A stretch of DNA of 64,000 nt from NCBI GenBank assembly GCA_000824805.1, contig CCNA01000006.1, positions 434,001 through 498,000 of the forward strand, written 5' to 3'. Both the position numbers and the translations under genes were made by a program. The notes beneath the pieces are model-generated. The model saw nothing but the letters and a program-made list of their open reading frames with translations, was not told where the DNA came from and ran no database searches. Below are positions 49,272 to 58,162 of this stretch, piece by piece (the stretch's first letter is position 1; every line of letters starts with the position of its first letter). The stretch comes from Mesorhizobium sp. SOD10 (GTDB taxonomy: Bacteria > Pseudomonadota > Alphaproteobacteria > Rhizobiales > Rhizobiaceae).

Positions 49272-50096
49272 ATGATTTCCAGCATTGCCGAACTGATCTC
49301 GGACCGCATCGGCGCAATGCCGGCCGGCGAGCGACGTGCCGCCCAGACGCTGATTGCCAACTATCCCTTGACCGGGCTGAAGACGGTCGCTGAATTCTCG
49401 GCCGCGGCCGGCGTGTCCTCGCCGACGATCCTGCGCTTCGTCGCAAGGCTCGGCTTCCAGAACTACCCCGAATTCCAGTCGGCGCTGCAGGATGAGTTGG
49501 CGGCGCAGCTGCAGTCGCCGGCTTCGCGCACGCTCGATCCAGGCTCGGCCGGCGGCGCCGTCTCGCCGATGCTCGAGGCGACGCTCGACAATATGCGCGA
49601 GACGTTCCGCCACCTTACCGATAAACAGCTCGCCGACATCGCCACGCGGCTTGCCGAAAGGCGCGGCAAGACCTTCCTCATCGGCGGGCGTTTCACCGAT
49701 CCGCTGGCGCGCTACATGGCCGCCCATCTCGCCATCATCCAGCCGGATGTCTATCATCTCGCCGGGCAGGAGAGCATCTGGCGCGACCGCCTGATCGACA
49801 TGGGTAAGCGCGACGTCCTGGTGATCTTCGATATCCGCCGCTACCAGGAAAGTCTCGTCCGCTTCGCCGAGAAGGCCCATCACCGCGGCGTGCAGATCAT
49901 TCTCTTCACCGACCAGTGGCTTTCGCCGATCGCCCGTTTCGCCCGCCATGTGATCGCCGGGCGCACCGCTGTGCCGTCTGCCTGGGATTCTTCGGCCGCG
50001 CTCTTCGTCGTCGCCGAGACGCTGATCGGTGCCGTGACCAGACAGCTGGAAGCGGCCGGCGCCAAGCGCATCCGCGACCTCGAAAGCCTCCGCTAG
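49272..50096 (+). CDS. MurR/RpiR-family transcriptional regulator
   Basis: The 274-residue regulator has the RpiR helix-turn-helix (LKTVAEFSAAAGVSSPTILRF, about residues 37-57) and a C-terminal sugar-isomerase (SIS) domain (KTFLIGGRFTDPLARYMAAHL). SIS domains bind phosphosugars, but several RpiR proteins regulate amino-acid or polyamine catabolism. ATG 49272 follows CGGGGGA; the in-frame start at 49191 lacks a ribosome site. It is divergent from the amidohydrolase-permease-ligase genes and is their likely regulator. Confidence 0.92.
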   Translation: MISSIAELISDRIGAMPAGERRAAQTLIANYPLTGLKTVAEFSAAAGVSSPTILRFVARLGFQNYPEFQSALQDELAAQLQSPASRTLDPGSAGGAVSPMLEATLDNMRETFRHLTDKQLADIATRLAERRGKTFLIGGRFTDPLARYMAAHLAIIQPDVYHLAGQESIWRDRLIDMGKRDVLVIFDIRRYQESLVRFAEKAHHRGVQIILFTDQWLSPIARFARHVIAGRTAVPSAWDSSAALFVVAETLIGAVTRQLEAAGAKRIRDLESLR

Positions 50097-50309
50097 CCAG
50101 GCGGAGCGGTTGTCGTCGGCAAAAAACGCAAGGGTCCGAACCGCGTCCGGACTTCACGTTACCGAGATTTAATGTGCACGTTTGCGTGATAATTGCCATA
50201 AACCGCTGATATCGGGGTGTGGCGTGGCCGGTTTTCGCCCCCAGCCCGTGTCGTCGATGTGCCTGCTTCCGTTGGAATCTGGCAGACGAGTCCTGCCGCT
50301 GGAGTGTTG

Positions 50310-51461
50310 ATGTCGAGCTGGAAACAGATTGTTGCAGCGCTCGTGATTCTGATTGCCGCCGTGGCGGCCTGGGCACGCTTTTATCCCGGCGCGCCGCAGA
50401 TACTGGCGCGTTGGGGACTGGACTGGGCCATCGCCGCGACGTCTCCCGCTACGGAGAGCGCCGCCGCCGGCCAGCCCGGACGCAGTCGCGCCGGCCAAGT
50501 CGTCACCATCGTCGCTTCGCCGGCCGGCACCGCCACCATCAATGACAGGCTGCAGGCGATCGGCACCGGCCGCGCCAACGCAACCGTCACCGTCACTCCA
50601 TATTCATCCGGCCGCCTTACCGAGCTGCTGGTCCAGTCGGGCACGCATGTCGAAAAGGGCGACGTGATCGCCAAGCTCGATTCCGACGTGGAAGCGATCG
50701 CGCGCGACCGCGCGCAGGTGGCGGTCGAGGATGCGCAGTCCAAGCTCGACCGAGTGAAGTCGCTCAGGGCCTCCAATGCGGCCACGCCCGTCGCCGTCGC
50801 CGATGCCCAGGTGACGCTCGCCAATGCCAGGCTGGCGTTGCGCGACGCCGAGCTCGCGCTCGAGCGCCGCTCGATCGTGGCGCCGATCGGAGGCACGGTC
50901 GGCATCCTGCCGATCGCCGCCGGCAATTACGTCACCAGCCAGTCGGCGATTGCCACGCTCGATGATCGCTCCAGCATCCTGGTCGATTTCTGGGTGCCGG
51001 AACGTTTCGCCGCCGCCGTCAAAGTCGGCGCCCAACTGTCGGCCACGCCTTTGGCCAACCCCAACCAGGTCTATACCGGCACTGTCTCGGCCATCGACAA
51101 CCACATCGACGAGAACAGCCGCACGCTGCTGGTCAAGGCAACGATCGCCAACCCCGCCGATTCGCTGCGCGCCGGCATGTCCTTCCAGATCGGCATGCGC
51201 TTCCCCGGCGACACCTATCCTGCGGTCAGCCCGTTGGCCATCCAGTGGGGCACTGACGGCGCTTATGTCTGGGCCGTCGAACACGGCAAGGCCAAGCGCG
51301 TTCCGGTGCGCATCATCCAGCGCAACACCGAGACGGTGCTGATCGATGCTCCGGTGTTGAGCGGCGACATGGTGGTGACCGAAGGCACGCAGAGCGTCAG
51401 CGAAGGCGGCGACGTGCGCATCGCCGGCGAGAATCTCGCTACCGAGGCCGAAGGCTCATGA
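50310..51461 (+). CDS. RND efflux pump periplasmic adaptor
   Basis: The 383-residue membrane-fusion protein has one N-terminal membrane anchor (about residues 8-24), a lipoyl/biotinyl-like half domain (VTPYSSGRLTELLVQSGTHVEKGDVIAKLDS), a coiled hairpin (about 125-175) and beta-barrel and membrane-proximal domains. ATG 50310 has GGAG five bases upstream; the longer frame from 50217 does not look like protein. It overlaps the pump gene by ATGA. No outer-membrane channel gene is present nearby, so the pump probably shares a TolC-like channel encoded elsewhere. Confidence 0.94.
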   Translation: MSSWKQIVAALVILIAAVAAWARFYPGAPQILARWGLDWAIAATSPATESAAAGQPGRSRAGQVVTIVASPAGTATINDRLQAIGTGRANATVTVTPYSSGRLTELLVQSGTHVEKGDVIAKLDSDVEAIARDRAQVAVEDAQSKLDRVKSLRASNAATPVAVADAQVTLANARLALRDAELALERRSIVAPIGGTVGILPIAAGNYVTSQSAIATLDDRSSILVDFWVPERFAAAVKVGAQLSATPLANPNQVYTGTVSAIDNHIDENSRTLLVKATIANPADSLRAGMSFQIGMRFPGDTYPAVSPLAIQWGTDGAYVWAVEHGKAKRVPVRIIQRNTETVLIDAPVLSGDMVVTEGTQSVSEGGDVRIAGENLATEAEGS

Positions 51462-54400
51462 GCGCCGCCGGTGACCCGGCCGCGGGATCGGGCCTGACCG
51501 CGCTCTTCATCCGCCGGCCGGTCATGGCCTTCGTGCTGAACACATTGATCGCGGTTGCGGGCCTTGCCGCTTTCTGGGGCGTCGAGGTCCGCGAACTACC
51601 GGATGTCGACCGTCCCGTCATCACCGTCAACACCACCTTCGAGGGCGCGGCCGCCGAAACCGTCGACCGCGAGCTGACCGACACGATCGAGGGCGCGGTC
51701 GCGCGCGTCTCGGGCGTCAAGTCGATGTCGTCGACCTCGTCCTTCGGGCAGAGCCGAGTCACCATCGAGTTCAACGACGGCGTCGACCTCAATGTCGCGG
51801 CCTCCGACGTGCGCGACGCCGTCAGCCGGATCACCAACCAGTTGCCCGACACCGCCGACGCACCGCGCATCGTCAAGGCCGACGCCAATTCCGACCCGGT
51901 CATGCGACTGGCGGTCACCTCCGACACCATGTCGGTGCAGGACATGACGGTGCTGGTGCAGGACCGCATCGAGGACGAGCTCGCCGCCGTGCCCGGCGTC
52001 GCCGACGTCCAGGTCTATGGCGACCGCGACAAGATATTCCGCATCGACGTCGACCAGAACAAGCTCGCGAGCCACGGCTTCACCGTGGCGGATCTGCGCA
52101 AGGCGCTCGCCTCGGTCGCCTTCGATTCGCCGGCCGGCTCGATCACCACGACCAACCAGGACTTGATCGTGCGCACGACCGCGGACGTGACCACGCCGGA
52201 GGAGTTCGAGAACATCGTCATCGGCGGCGCGACGCGCATCCGCGATGTCGCCACCGTGACGCTCGGTCCCGACATCGGCCAGACCTCGCTGCGCTCCGAC
52301 GGCAAGACCGGCATCGGCCTCGGCATCATCCGCCAGGCGGAATCGAACACGCTGGATATCTCGACCGGCGTCAGGGGCGCGGTCGAGAAGCTCCAGCAGA
52401 ACCTCCCGCAAGGCATGACGATCAAGGTCACCAGCGACGACGCCGTCTTCGTCAACGGCGCCGTGCACGAGGTGGAAATCGCGCTGGCGCTCTCGGTCTC
52501 CATCGTGCTGATCGTCATCTATGCCTTCCTGCTCGACTGGCGGGCGACGCTGATCCCCGGCCTGTCGATGCCCGTCGCCATGATCGGCACCATCGCGGCG
52601 ATCTATCTCGCCGGTTTTTCCGTCAACATCCTCACGCTCCTGGCGCTGGTGCTGGCGACCGGCCTTGTCGTCGACGACGCCATCGTCGTGCTGGAAAACA
52701 TCGTGCGTCGCCGCAACGAAGGCATGGGCCCCCGCGCCGCCGCGGTTCTGGGCACCCAGGAAGTTTTCTTTGCCGTCGTCGCCACCACGCTGACGCTTGT
52801 CGCCGTCTTCGTGCCGATCTCCTTCCTGCCCGGACAGACCGGCGGCCTGTTCCGCGAATTCGGTTTTGTGCTGGCGATGTCGGTGCTGCTCTCCTGCGTG
52901 GTCGCGCTGACGCTCTGCCCGATGCTTGCTTCGCGCATGCTCACCAGCGCATCGCTTCACCATGAAGGCGGCAGCGGCGTCGGCGCTCGCATCGGCGGTG
53001 CATTGCACCGGCTCTACAAGCGTTGTCTGCGTCTTTGCCTCGACGCGCCATGGATCGTGGTGCTGGTAGCGCTGATCTTCGCCGGCACCGCCTTCACGCT
53101 GTTCGGGACCATCCGCCAGGAGCTGACGCCGACGGAGGACCGCGCCGTGGTGCTGTTGCGCATCAACGCGCCGCAAGGCGTCAGCCTCGACTACACGACA
53201 GAGCAGATGCGCAAGATCGAGCGGCTGATCCAGCCGCTGCGCGATTCCGGCGAGATCCGCTCGACCTTCGAGAATGCCGGCAACAACGGTTCCTACAATT
53301 CGGGCTTCATGGTGATGACGCTGGCGCCCTGGGACGAGCGCAGCCGCAGCCAGCAGGAGATCATGGCCGACATCAGCCGCCTGACCAAACAGGTGCCGAG
53401 CGTGCGTGTCTTCCCGGTGCAGCCGAACAGCCTTGGCATCCGCGGCGCCGGCAACGGCCTGCAATTCGCGCTGGTCGGTAACGACCGCAAGGCGTTGAGC
53501 GAAGCGGCGGTGAAGATCGTCGATGAGATGCGCCAGGATCCGCGCTTCCAGACGCCGCGACTTTCCGTCGATCCCACCCAGCCGCAGCTTGCCGTTGCCA
53601 TCGACCGCGAACGCGCCTCCGATCTCGGCATCGACATCACCGGGCTCGCCGACACGCTGCAGGCCATGCTCGACGGCAACGATGTCGTCGATGTCTACAT
53701 CGCCGACCGCAGCCACGGCGTGAAGCTGGTCTCGACCACCAATCCGATCAACGATCCGACCGATCTGGAAAACATCTTCCTGAAGACTTCCGATGGCCGC
53801 TTCGTGCCGATGTCGACCATCGCGACGTTGACCGAGCGCGCCGTGCCGCCGTCGTTGACGCGCGAGCAGCAGCAGCCCTCGGTCGCGATCACCGCCAATC
53901 TCGGCAGCGGCTTCGCGCTCGGCGAAGCGCTGACCCGCGCCGAGGAGATCGCGACGCCTCTGCTGCCGCCCGGCGCGCGCATCCTGCCGCTCGCCGAGGC
54001 CGCCACGCTCGGCGAGAGCAACAACGCCATGGTCGCCGTCTTCAGCTTCGCGCTGGTCATCATCCTGCTGGTGCTGGCGGCGCAGTTCGAAAGCTTCGTC
54101 AGTGCCGTCATCATCATGGCGACGGTGCCGCTCGGGCTCGCCTGCGCCATCTTCGCGCTGCTCTTGTCGGGCACCAGCCTCAATGCCTACAGCCAGATCG
54201 GCCTGGTGCTGCTGGTCGGCGTCATGGCCAAGAACGGCATCCTCATCGTTGAGTTCGCCAATCAGTTGCGAGACCGTGGGGCAAGTGTGCGGGAGGCGAT
54301 CGAAGAGGCGGCCACCATTCGGCTCCGCCCGGTGATGATGACCATGATCTGCACCGTGCTCGGCGGCGTGCCGCTGGTGCTGGCCGCCGGCGCCGGCGCG

Positions 54401-54589
54401 GAAGCCCGCGTGGCGCTGGGCTGGGTCATCGTCGGCGGCCTTGGATTGGCCACCGTCTCGACCCTGTTCCTGACCCCGGTCGCTTATCTCTTGCTTGGCC
54501 GCTTCGTCACGCCGAAGGCGCATGAGGAAGCCCGGTTGAAACGCGAACTCGAGGAAGCGGCCTATGTCGACCTGGAGCCCGCCGAGTAG
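51458..54589 (+). CDS. RND multidrug efflux pump inner-membrane protein
   Basis: The 1043-residue AcrB/MdtB-type transporter has twelve membrane helices and two large periplasmic loops. The proton-relay aspartates are Asp406 and Asp407 in LVVDDAIVVLEN. Typical motifs include FIRRPVMAFVLNTLIAVAG at the N terminus and GVMAKNGILIVEFANQLRD near residue 935. It belongs to the hydrophobe/amphiphile efflux family. It is translationally coupled to the adaptor. Its stop codon is one base from the stop of the convergent GtrA gene. Confidence 0.96.
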   Translation: MSAAGDPAAGSGLTALFIRRPVMAFVLNTLIAVAGLAAFWGVEVRELPDVDRPVITVNTTFEGAAAETVDRELTDTIEGAVARVSGVKSMSSTSSFGQSRVTIEFNDGVDLNVAASDVRDAVSRITNQLPDTADAPRIVKADANSDPVMRLAVTSDTMSVQDMTVLVQDRIEDELAAVPGVADVQVYGDRDKIFRIDVDQNKLASHGFTVADLRKALASVAFDSPAGSITTTNQDLIVRTTADVTTPEEFENIVIGGATRIRDVATVTLGPDIGQTSLRSDGKTGIGLGIIRQAESNTLDISTGVRGAVEKLQQNLPQGMTIKVTSDDAVFVNGAVHEVEIALALSVSIVLIVIYAFLLDWRATLIPGLSMPVAMIGTIAAIYLAGFSVNILTLLALVLATGLVVDDAIVVLENIVRRRNEGMGPRAAAVLGTQEVFFAVVATTLTLVAVFVPISFLPGQTGGLFREFGFVLAMSVLLSCVVALTLCPMLASRMLTSASLHHEGGSGVGARIGGALHRLYKRCLRLCLDAPWIVVLVALIFAGTAFTLFGTIRQELTPTEDRAVVLLRINAPQGVSLDYTTEQMRKIERLIQPLRDSGEIRSTFENAGNNGSYNSGFMVMTLAPWDERSRSQQEIMADISRLTKQVPSVRVFPVQPNSLGIRGAGNGLQFALVGNDRKALSEAAVKIVDEMRQDPRFQTPRLSVDPTQPQLAVAIDRERASDLGIDITGLADTLQAMLDGNDVVDVYIADRSHGVKLVSTTNPINDPTDLENIFLKTSDGRFVPMSTIATLTERAVPPSLTREQQQPSVAITANLGSGFALGEALTRAEEIATPLLPPGARILPLAEAATLGESNNAMVAVFSFALVIILLVLAAQFESFVSAVIIMATVPLGLACAIFALLLSGTSLNAYSQIGLVLLVGVMAKNGILIVEFANQLRDRGASVREAIEEAATIRLRPVMMTMICTVLGGVPLVLAAGAGAEARVALGWVIVGGLGLATVSTLFLTPVAYLLLGRFVTPKAHEEARLKRELEEAAYVDLEPAE

Positions 54590-54590
54590 G

Positions 54591-54998
54591 CTATTTCACG
54601 AGCCGGCCCTCGATCGACCAGCGCGCCGCCAGGAAGTTCAGCACGGCCGCCACCACGACGCCGATGATCTTTGCCGGCCAGACCCCGACGGCCCCTGCCA
54701 GGGCCGCGATCGAGAGGCTCGAAACGCCAAGCGAAATCAACGCGCCCAGCGAGACGAAGCGCAGAAAGGAATGGTGCACCAGGATGTCGGGGTCCCGCTC
54801 GAATGACCAGAAGCGGTTCGCCAAGAAGGAGAAGAGCACGGCTACGAACCAGGCGCCGACATTGGCGGCCAAAGCCGGCACCGCGAACTTGAGCAGCAGG
54901 AAGAATGCGGCGAGGTCTATGCCGGTGTTGACCAGCCCGACCAGGGCGAAACGAACGATCTTGTTGCCGGTCGAACGCTGCGGCTGGCCGGCTGTCAT
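54591..54998 (-). CDS. GtrA-family membrane protein (putative lipid-linked sugar flippase)
   Basis: The 135-residue protein has four membrane helices with the GtrA pattern: IVRFALVGLVNTGIDLAAFF, WFVAVLFSFLANRFWSF, then LGALISLGVSSLSI and GVVVAAVLNFLAARWSI. GtrA proteins are thought to help flip polyprenyl-phosphate-linked sugars across the inner membrane. It is the last gene of a four-gene operon and overlaps the deacetylase gene by four bases. Its partners, a GT2 and a GT87-like protein, support the flippase role. Confidence 0.92.
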   Translation of the reverse strand: MTAGQPQRSTGNKIVRFALVGLVNTGIDLAAFFLLLKFAVPALAANVGAWFVAVLFSFLANRFWSFERDPDILVHHSFLRFVSLGALISLGVSSLSIAALAGAVGVWPAKIIGVVVAAVLNFLAARWSIEGRLVK

Positions 54999-55816
54999 GC
55001 TTTGCCGTCCATGATGCGCACTCCGGCCTTGTCGAGGCTGGCGCCGAAATCCTCAGAACTCAGAACCGTGAATTCGACCTCACGCGCGCCCTGCATCGGG
55101 TCCCGTGCCCGCAAAATGTCATCGACACGGCCCGGATGACACATGAACAAACCTTGTTCGGACAAGGTGTCGACCGCGGCGCCCAGCGTCGAGACGAACT
55201 TCTCCGGCTGCCGCCAGTCATAGATGCCGGAAAGTGGCGTCATGACGCTGAAGCCAGCCCGTTGCATCGCTCCGTTGAAGCCAGTGGCCAGAGCGGCGAT
55301 CGCCGCGATCTTGGCCGCCGCCGCGTCCAGGCCGGGAAGCCCAGGCGCGCCGCGCAGCGCCGGCTTTTGCGCATTTGCCCCAAACCGCGCGAGCAACCAG
55401 TTCCGTACCGCGGGAAGAAAGTGCACATGCTGGTGCCCGTCGATGTGGTCGGGCGGGCCGGCCAGCGCTTCGGTGAAGCGGTCGTACTGCGCGTCGAGCT
55501 CGGCATGAATGTCCCGCTCGTCGATACGCCCGCGCCGCACCGGCAGCGCAAGGGAGGCGAGCCCGGGCAACTTGCCTTCCGGCGCCAGGCTGGACGAACC
55601 GGTCACGGCGATCTGATCGGTGAGGGTCAGGTGTAGCCCAACGGCCGCCCGCTGACGGAACGGCCTGATGCGCGCCGCCGCTTCTTCCCATTCGGGAAAG
55701 CCGGTCATGCAACTGGTGCCAGTCAGGCGGCCGCGCTCGATGAGGTCGAGAATCGCGCTCGATATCCCCGGCGCCAGTCCGTAATCGTCGGCGATCAGGC
55801 GGATCGACCTGGTCAT
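54995..55816 (-). CDS. YdjC/ChbG-family carbohydrate deacetylase
   Basis: The 273-residue protein has the metal-binding marks of the ChbG/YdjC family: LIADDYGLAPGIS (Asp pair), TGTSCMTGF, GLHLTLTDQ and HIDGHQHVHFLP (histidine ligands). Family members remove acetyl groups from N-acetylated sugars; ChbG acts on chitooligosaccharides and NaxD of Francisella on undecaprenyl-phosphate-GalNAc. No chitin genes are near, and the gene overlaps GT2 and GtrA genes by four bases each, so the NaxD-like role on a lipid-linked amino sugar is favoured. Confidence 0.9.
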   Translation of the reverse strand: MTRSIRLIADDYGLAPGISSAILDLIERGRLTGTSCMTGFPEWEEAAARIRPFRQRAAVGLHLTLTDQIAVTGSSSLAPEGKLPGLASLALPVRRGRIDERDIHAELDAQYDRFTEALAGPPDHIDGHQHVHFLPAVRNWLLARFGANAQKPALRGAPGLPGLDAAAAKIAAIAALATGFNGAMQRAGFSVMTPLSGIYDWRQPEKFVSTLGAAVDTLSEQGLFMCHPGRVDDILRARDPMQGAREVEFTVLSSEDFGASLDKAGVRIMDGKA

Positions 55817-56781
55817 CTGTCGGCAGCAACCTGCTCGGCGGCACTGCCATGCAAGACGTCGCGCACGATGTAGACGGGCCGGTCCTTGCTTTCGCTGAGC
55901 GTGACCCAGACATACTCGCCGATCAGGCCGAGCAGCGCCAGGTTGAGGCCGCCCAAAAGCACGATGGCGACCATGATGCTGGGGTAGCCAGGCACGGCGA
56001 TGCCGTAGAACAGCACCTCGAACAGCACCTTCACGCCATAGGCGAGGCCGGCGAATGCCGCCAGCAATCCGATGAGGCTGATGACGCGCAGCGGGATCAC
56101 GGAAAACGAGGTGAACCCTTCAAGCGAGAACGCGATCAGGTTGAACCTGGTCCATTTCGACGTGCCGCCGGCGCGGTTTTCCGGCGAGTAAAGCACCGCC
56201 TTCTGGCGGAACCCGGCCCAGGCGAACAGGCCCTTGTTGAAACGCCGCTTATCGCGCACGCTGGTCAAGGCGCGCGCCACGGCGCCGCGCATGACGCGGA
56301 AGTCTCCCGCATTCTCGGGGATATCGAAACGCTGGCTGCTGTTGATCAGCCTATAGAATAGCCGCGCCAGCTGGCTGCGCCGCCAGCTCCCCTCGCGGCG
56401 GTCGTTCTGCGCGTAGACGACGTCGATCTGCGGATTCTCGACCAGCTCGCCGATCATCTTCAGGCTGATGTCCATGGAATGCTGGAGATCGGAATCCATG
56501 ATCAGGACCATGTCGCCGCGGGAATGATCGAGGCCGGCGAGCACAGCCGCTTCCTTGCCGAAATTGCGGCTCAGCCGCACGATCTCCCAGGAGCCGGAGA
56601 GCGCGGCCGCGAACGTCTCGGCGCTGCCGTCGCGACTGCCGTCGTCGACGAGTATTTTGCGTACCGTCATGCCGAAGCGCTCCGCCACGGCCGCTTCCAG
56701 CCTGTCGAGCAGCCCGACAAACGCAATGGCGGATTCGGCCTCGTTGAAGAACGGCGCGATGATGTCGAGCATCTCAGCCAT
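55813..56781 (-). CDS. Glycosyltransferase family 2, polyprenyl-phosphate sugar synthase type
   Basis: The 322-residue GT2 enzyme resembles dolichyl-phosphate-mannose synthase, ArnC and FlmF. The catalytic domain has IIAPFFNEAESA, LVDDGSRDGS, MDSDLQHSMD (DxD-like) and NAGDFRVM. Two C-terminal membrane helices (about residues 225-300) anchor it. It should transfer a sugar from a nucleotide donor to polyprenyl phosphate on the cytoplasmic side. ATG 56781 follows CCGGAG, within the end of the upstream GT87-like gene. It is coupled to the deacetylase and GtrA genes. Confidence 0.92.
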   Translation of the reverse strand: MAEMLDIIAPFFNEAESAIAFVGLLDRLEAAVAERFGMTVRKILVDDGSRDGSAETFAAALSGSWEIVRLSRNFGKEAAVLAGLDHSRGDMVLIMDSDLQHSMDISLKMIGELVENPQIDVVYAQNDRREGSWRRSQLARLFYRLINSSQRFDIPENAGDFRVMRGAVARALTSVRDKRRFNKGLFAWAGFRQKAVLYSPENRAGGTSKWTRFNLIAFSLEGFTSFSVIPLRVISLIGLLAAFAGLAYGVKVLFEVLFYGIAVPGYPSIMVAIVLLGGLNLALLGLIGEYVWVTLSESKDRPVYIVRDVLHGSAAEQVAADR

Positions 56782-57940
56782 GCACGACGGCTCCGGCGGC
56801 AGGTACCTTCCGCCCGTCTTGCGTCCAGAACCAGCCGATGAGCAGGCAGGCAATTATGCTGATGCTGATCGGCCGGAACCACAGATGGAAAAGATCGTGC
56901 AGTTGCAGATCGACACTGGTTAGTCCGGTCACGAAGAGGAGCGTTGCCAAAAACCGGCACATGGCCCCGGCTCCCTTCTCCCGCCAAAGCAGGGCGATGG
57001 AGAGACCGGCAGGCACCGCCGCCATGGCATAGGTGTTCTGCTCGACCCGTGGATTGAAGACGCACATGTAGAATGCGGCGGCCAGGAAGATGGCGAGTCC
57101 GCCAATGTTGGCGTCCAGCCTGCGATCGAACTGGAGCACCAGCCAAAGTGTAAGCAAACCCGCGACGACGCGCACGATCGTCGCGTCAAACTCGGAAATC
57201 GGGACGCCAAATCGCGTGAAGGGTGCTGTGAAGTCGGCCGGGACGAAGGGGCCGGTTGGGTCGACCGTCATCGAGGTCAGCAGCCGGAAGAAATCGTGGT
57301 ACTGGGCGTTGATATAGCTCGTGGACGCAAAGCCGTAGGGAATGGCGAGCACGACAAGGACCGCCAGCGCCAGCACGGGTATCAGCCTGGGACGCAGCGC
57401 TCCCGCCAGCAGCAGCATGATGATCGCAGTCGGCTTGGCGATGATCGCTAGCATGGCCCAGAAAAAGCTTTCGGCCCGGCGCCCCTCGAGTGTCGACAGC
57501 GTGAGAAACCAGCACGCCCCGGTGAGCAGGATCGTCGCCTGGCCGTTGCGAAGCGCCGCCAGCGCCACCGGCAAGGCGAGGAAGAGACCGAAGGACAGCA
57601 GCCACGTCTGCTCCTCGCCATCAAGCTTGCGCACCTGGCGCATCGCGGCAAAGGTCAGAACGCCGAAGCCCAGCATGTGCCACAAGATATCGCCCAGATG
57701 CGGCCCGAGCTTCAACAGCGGAACGTAGAGAACGGCGAAGGCGGGAGCGTACAGATATCCCATGGCGACTTGGACCTGATACAGCGGCTGGCCGCTCAGA
57801 AACGCTTCACTGCCATGTCTGTAGATGTGGACCACCGAATGCGCATCGGGTGACCACAGCGCCAGGCCAAGCACGATCAGAAACGACCCGACCCATAGCC
57901 AAAACCCCAAACGGTCGAAAACCGGCTTGGTTACCATCAT
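56774..57940 (-). CDS. GT87/DUF2029-like polytopic glycosyltransferase
   Basis: The 388-residue integral membrane protein has about ten helices and a periplasmic loop after the first helix (SPDAHSVVHIYRHGSEAFLSGQPLY), a pattern of the GT-C enzymes of family 87 that use polyprenyl-phosphate sugars as donors. An acidic residue in the first periplasmic loop (Asp in SPDAHS) is the expected catalytic site. Two ATGs (57940, 57937) can start it. As first gene of the operon it is a good candidate for the transferase that places the modified sugar on its envelope acceptor. Confidence 0.8.
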   Translation of the reverse strand: MMVTKPVFDRLGFWLWVGSFLIVLGLALWSPDAHSVVHIYRHGSEAFLSGQPLYQVQVAMGYLYAPAFAVLYVPLLKLGPHLGDILWHMLGFGVLTFAAMRQVRKLDGEEQTWLLSFGLFLALPVALAALRNGQATILLTGACWFLTLSTLEGRRAESFFWAMLAIIAKPTAIIMLLLAGALRPRLIPVLALAVLVVLAIPYGFASTSYINAQYHDFFRLLTSMTVDPTGPFVPADFTAPFTRFGVPISEFDATIVRVVAGLLTLWLVLQFDRRLDANIGGLAIFLAAAFYMCVFNPRVEQNTYAMAAVPAGLSIALLWREKGAGAMCRFLATLLFVTGLTSVDLQLHDLFHLWFRPISISIIACLLIGWFWTQDGRKVPAAGAVVHG

Positions 57941-58162
57941 AGCGCACCCCGCGTTCCGGCCGGGGCGGCATTCCCATCGCCGCGAGGCCTTCAGCGCCGG
58001 CGGGATATCACAACGAAATGAAATAGAACATCCGAGCGTGACTGTTACCGGCGCGACGGAAAGGACGTTGGAAACGCGACATTTTTCCGCCGCCCTATCA
58101 TGGATCACGACTTTGTGTTCGAAGGCATTGGGCCCGACCCGTTGCGATCGACGCCCGGCCGC
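57941..58162. other. Intergenic region, no gene seen
   Basis: The 222-base gap lies upstream of the envelope-glycan operon and downstream of the quinone-oxidoreductase-like gene, both on the minus strand. It must contain the operon promoter, but no clear boxes or repeats stand out. Confidence 0.4.

Noticed and set aside
51596..54523. 975-codon open frame antisense to the RND pump gene
   Set aside because: Same reasons: it is a long shadow frame with low-complexity His/Arg/Asp composition and no ribosome site.
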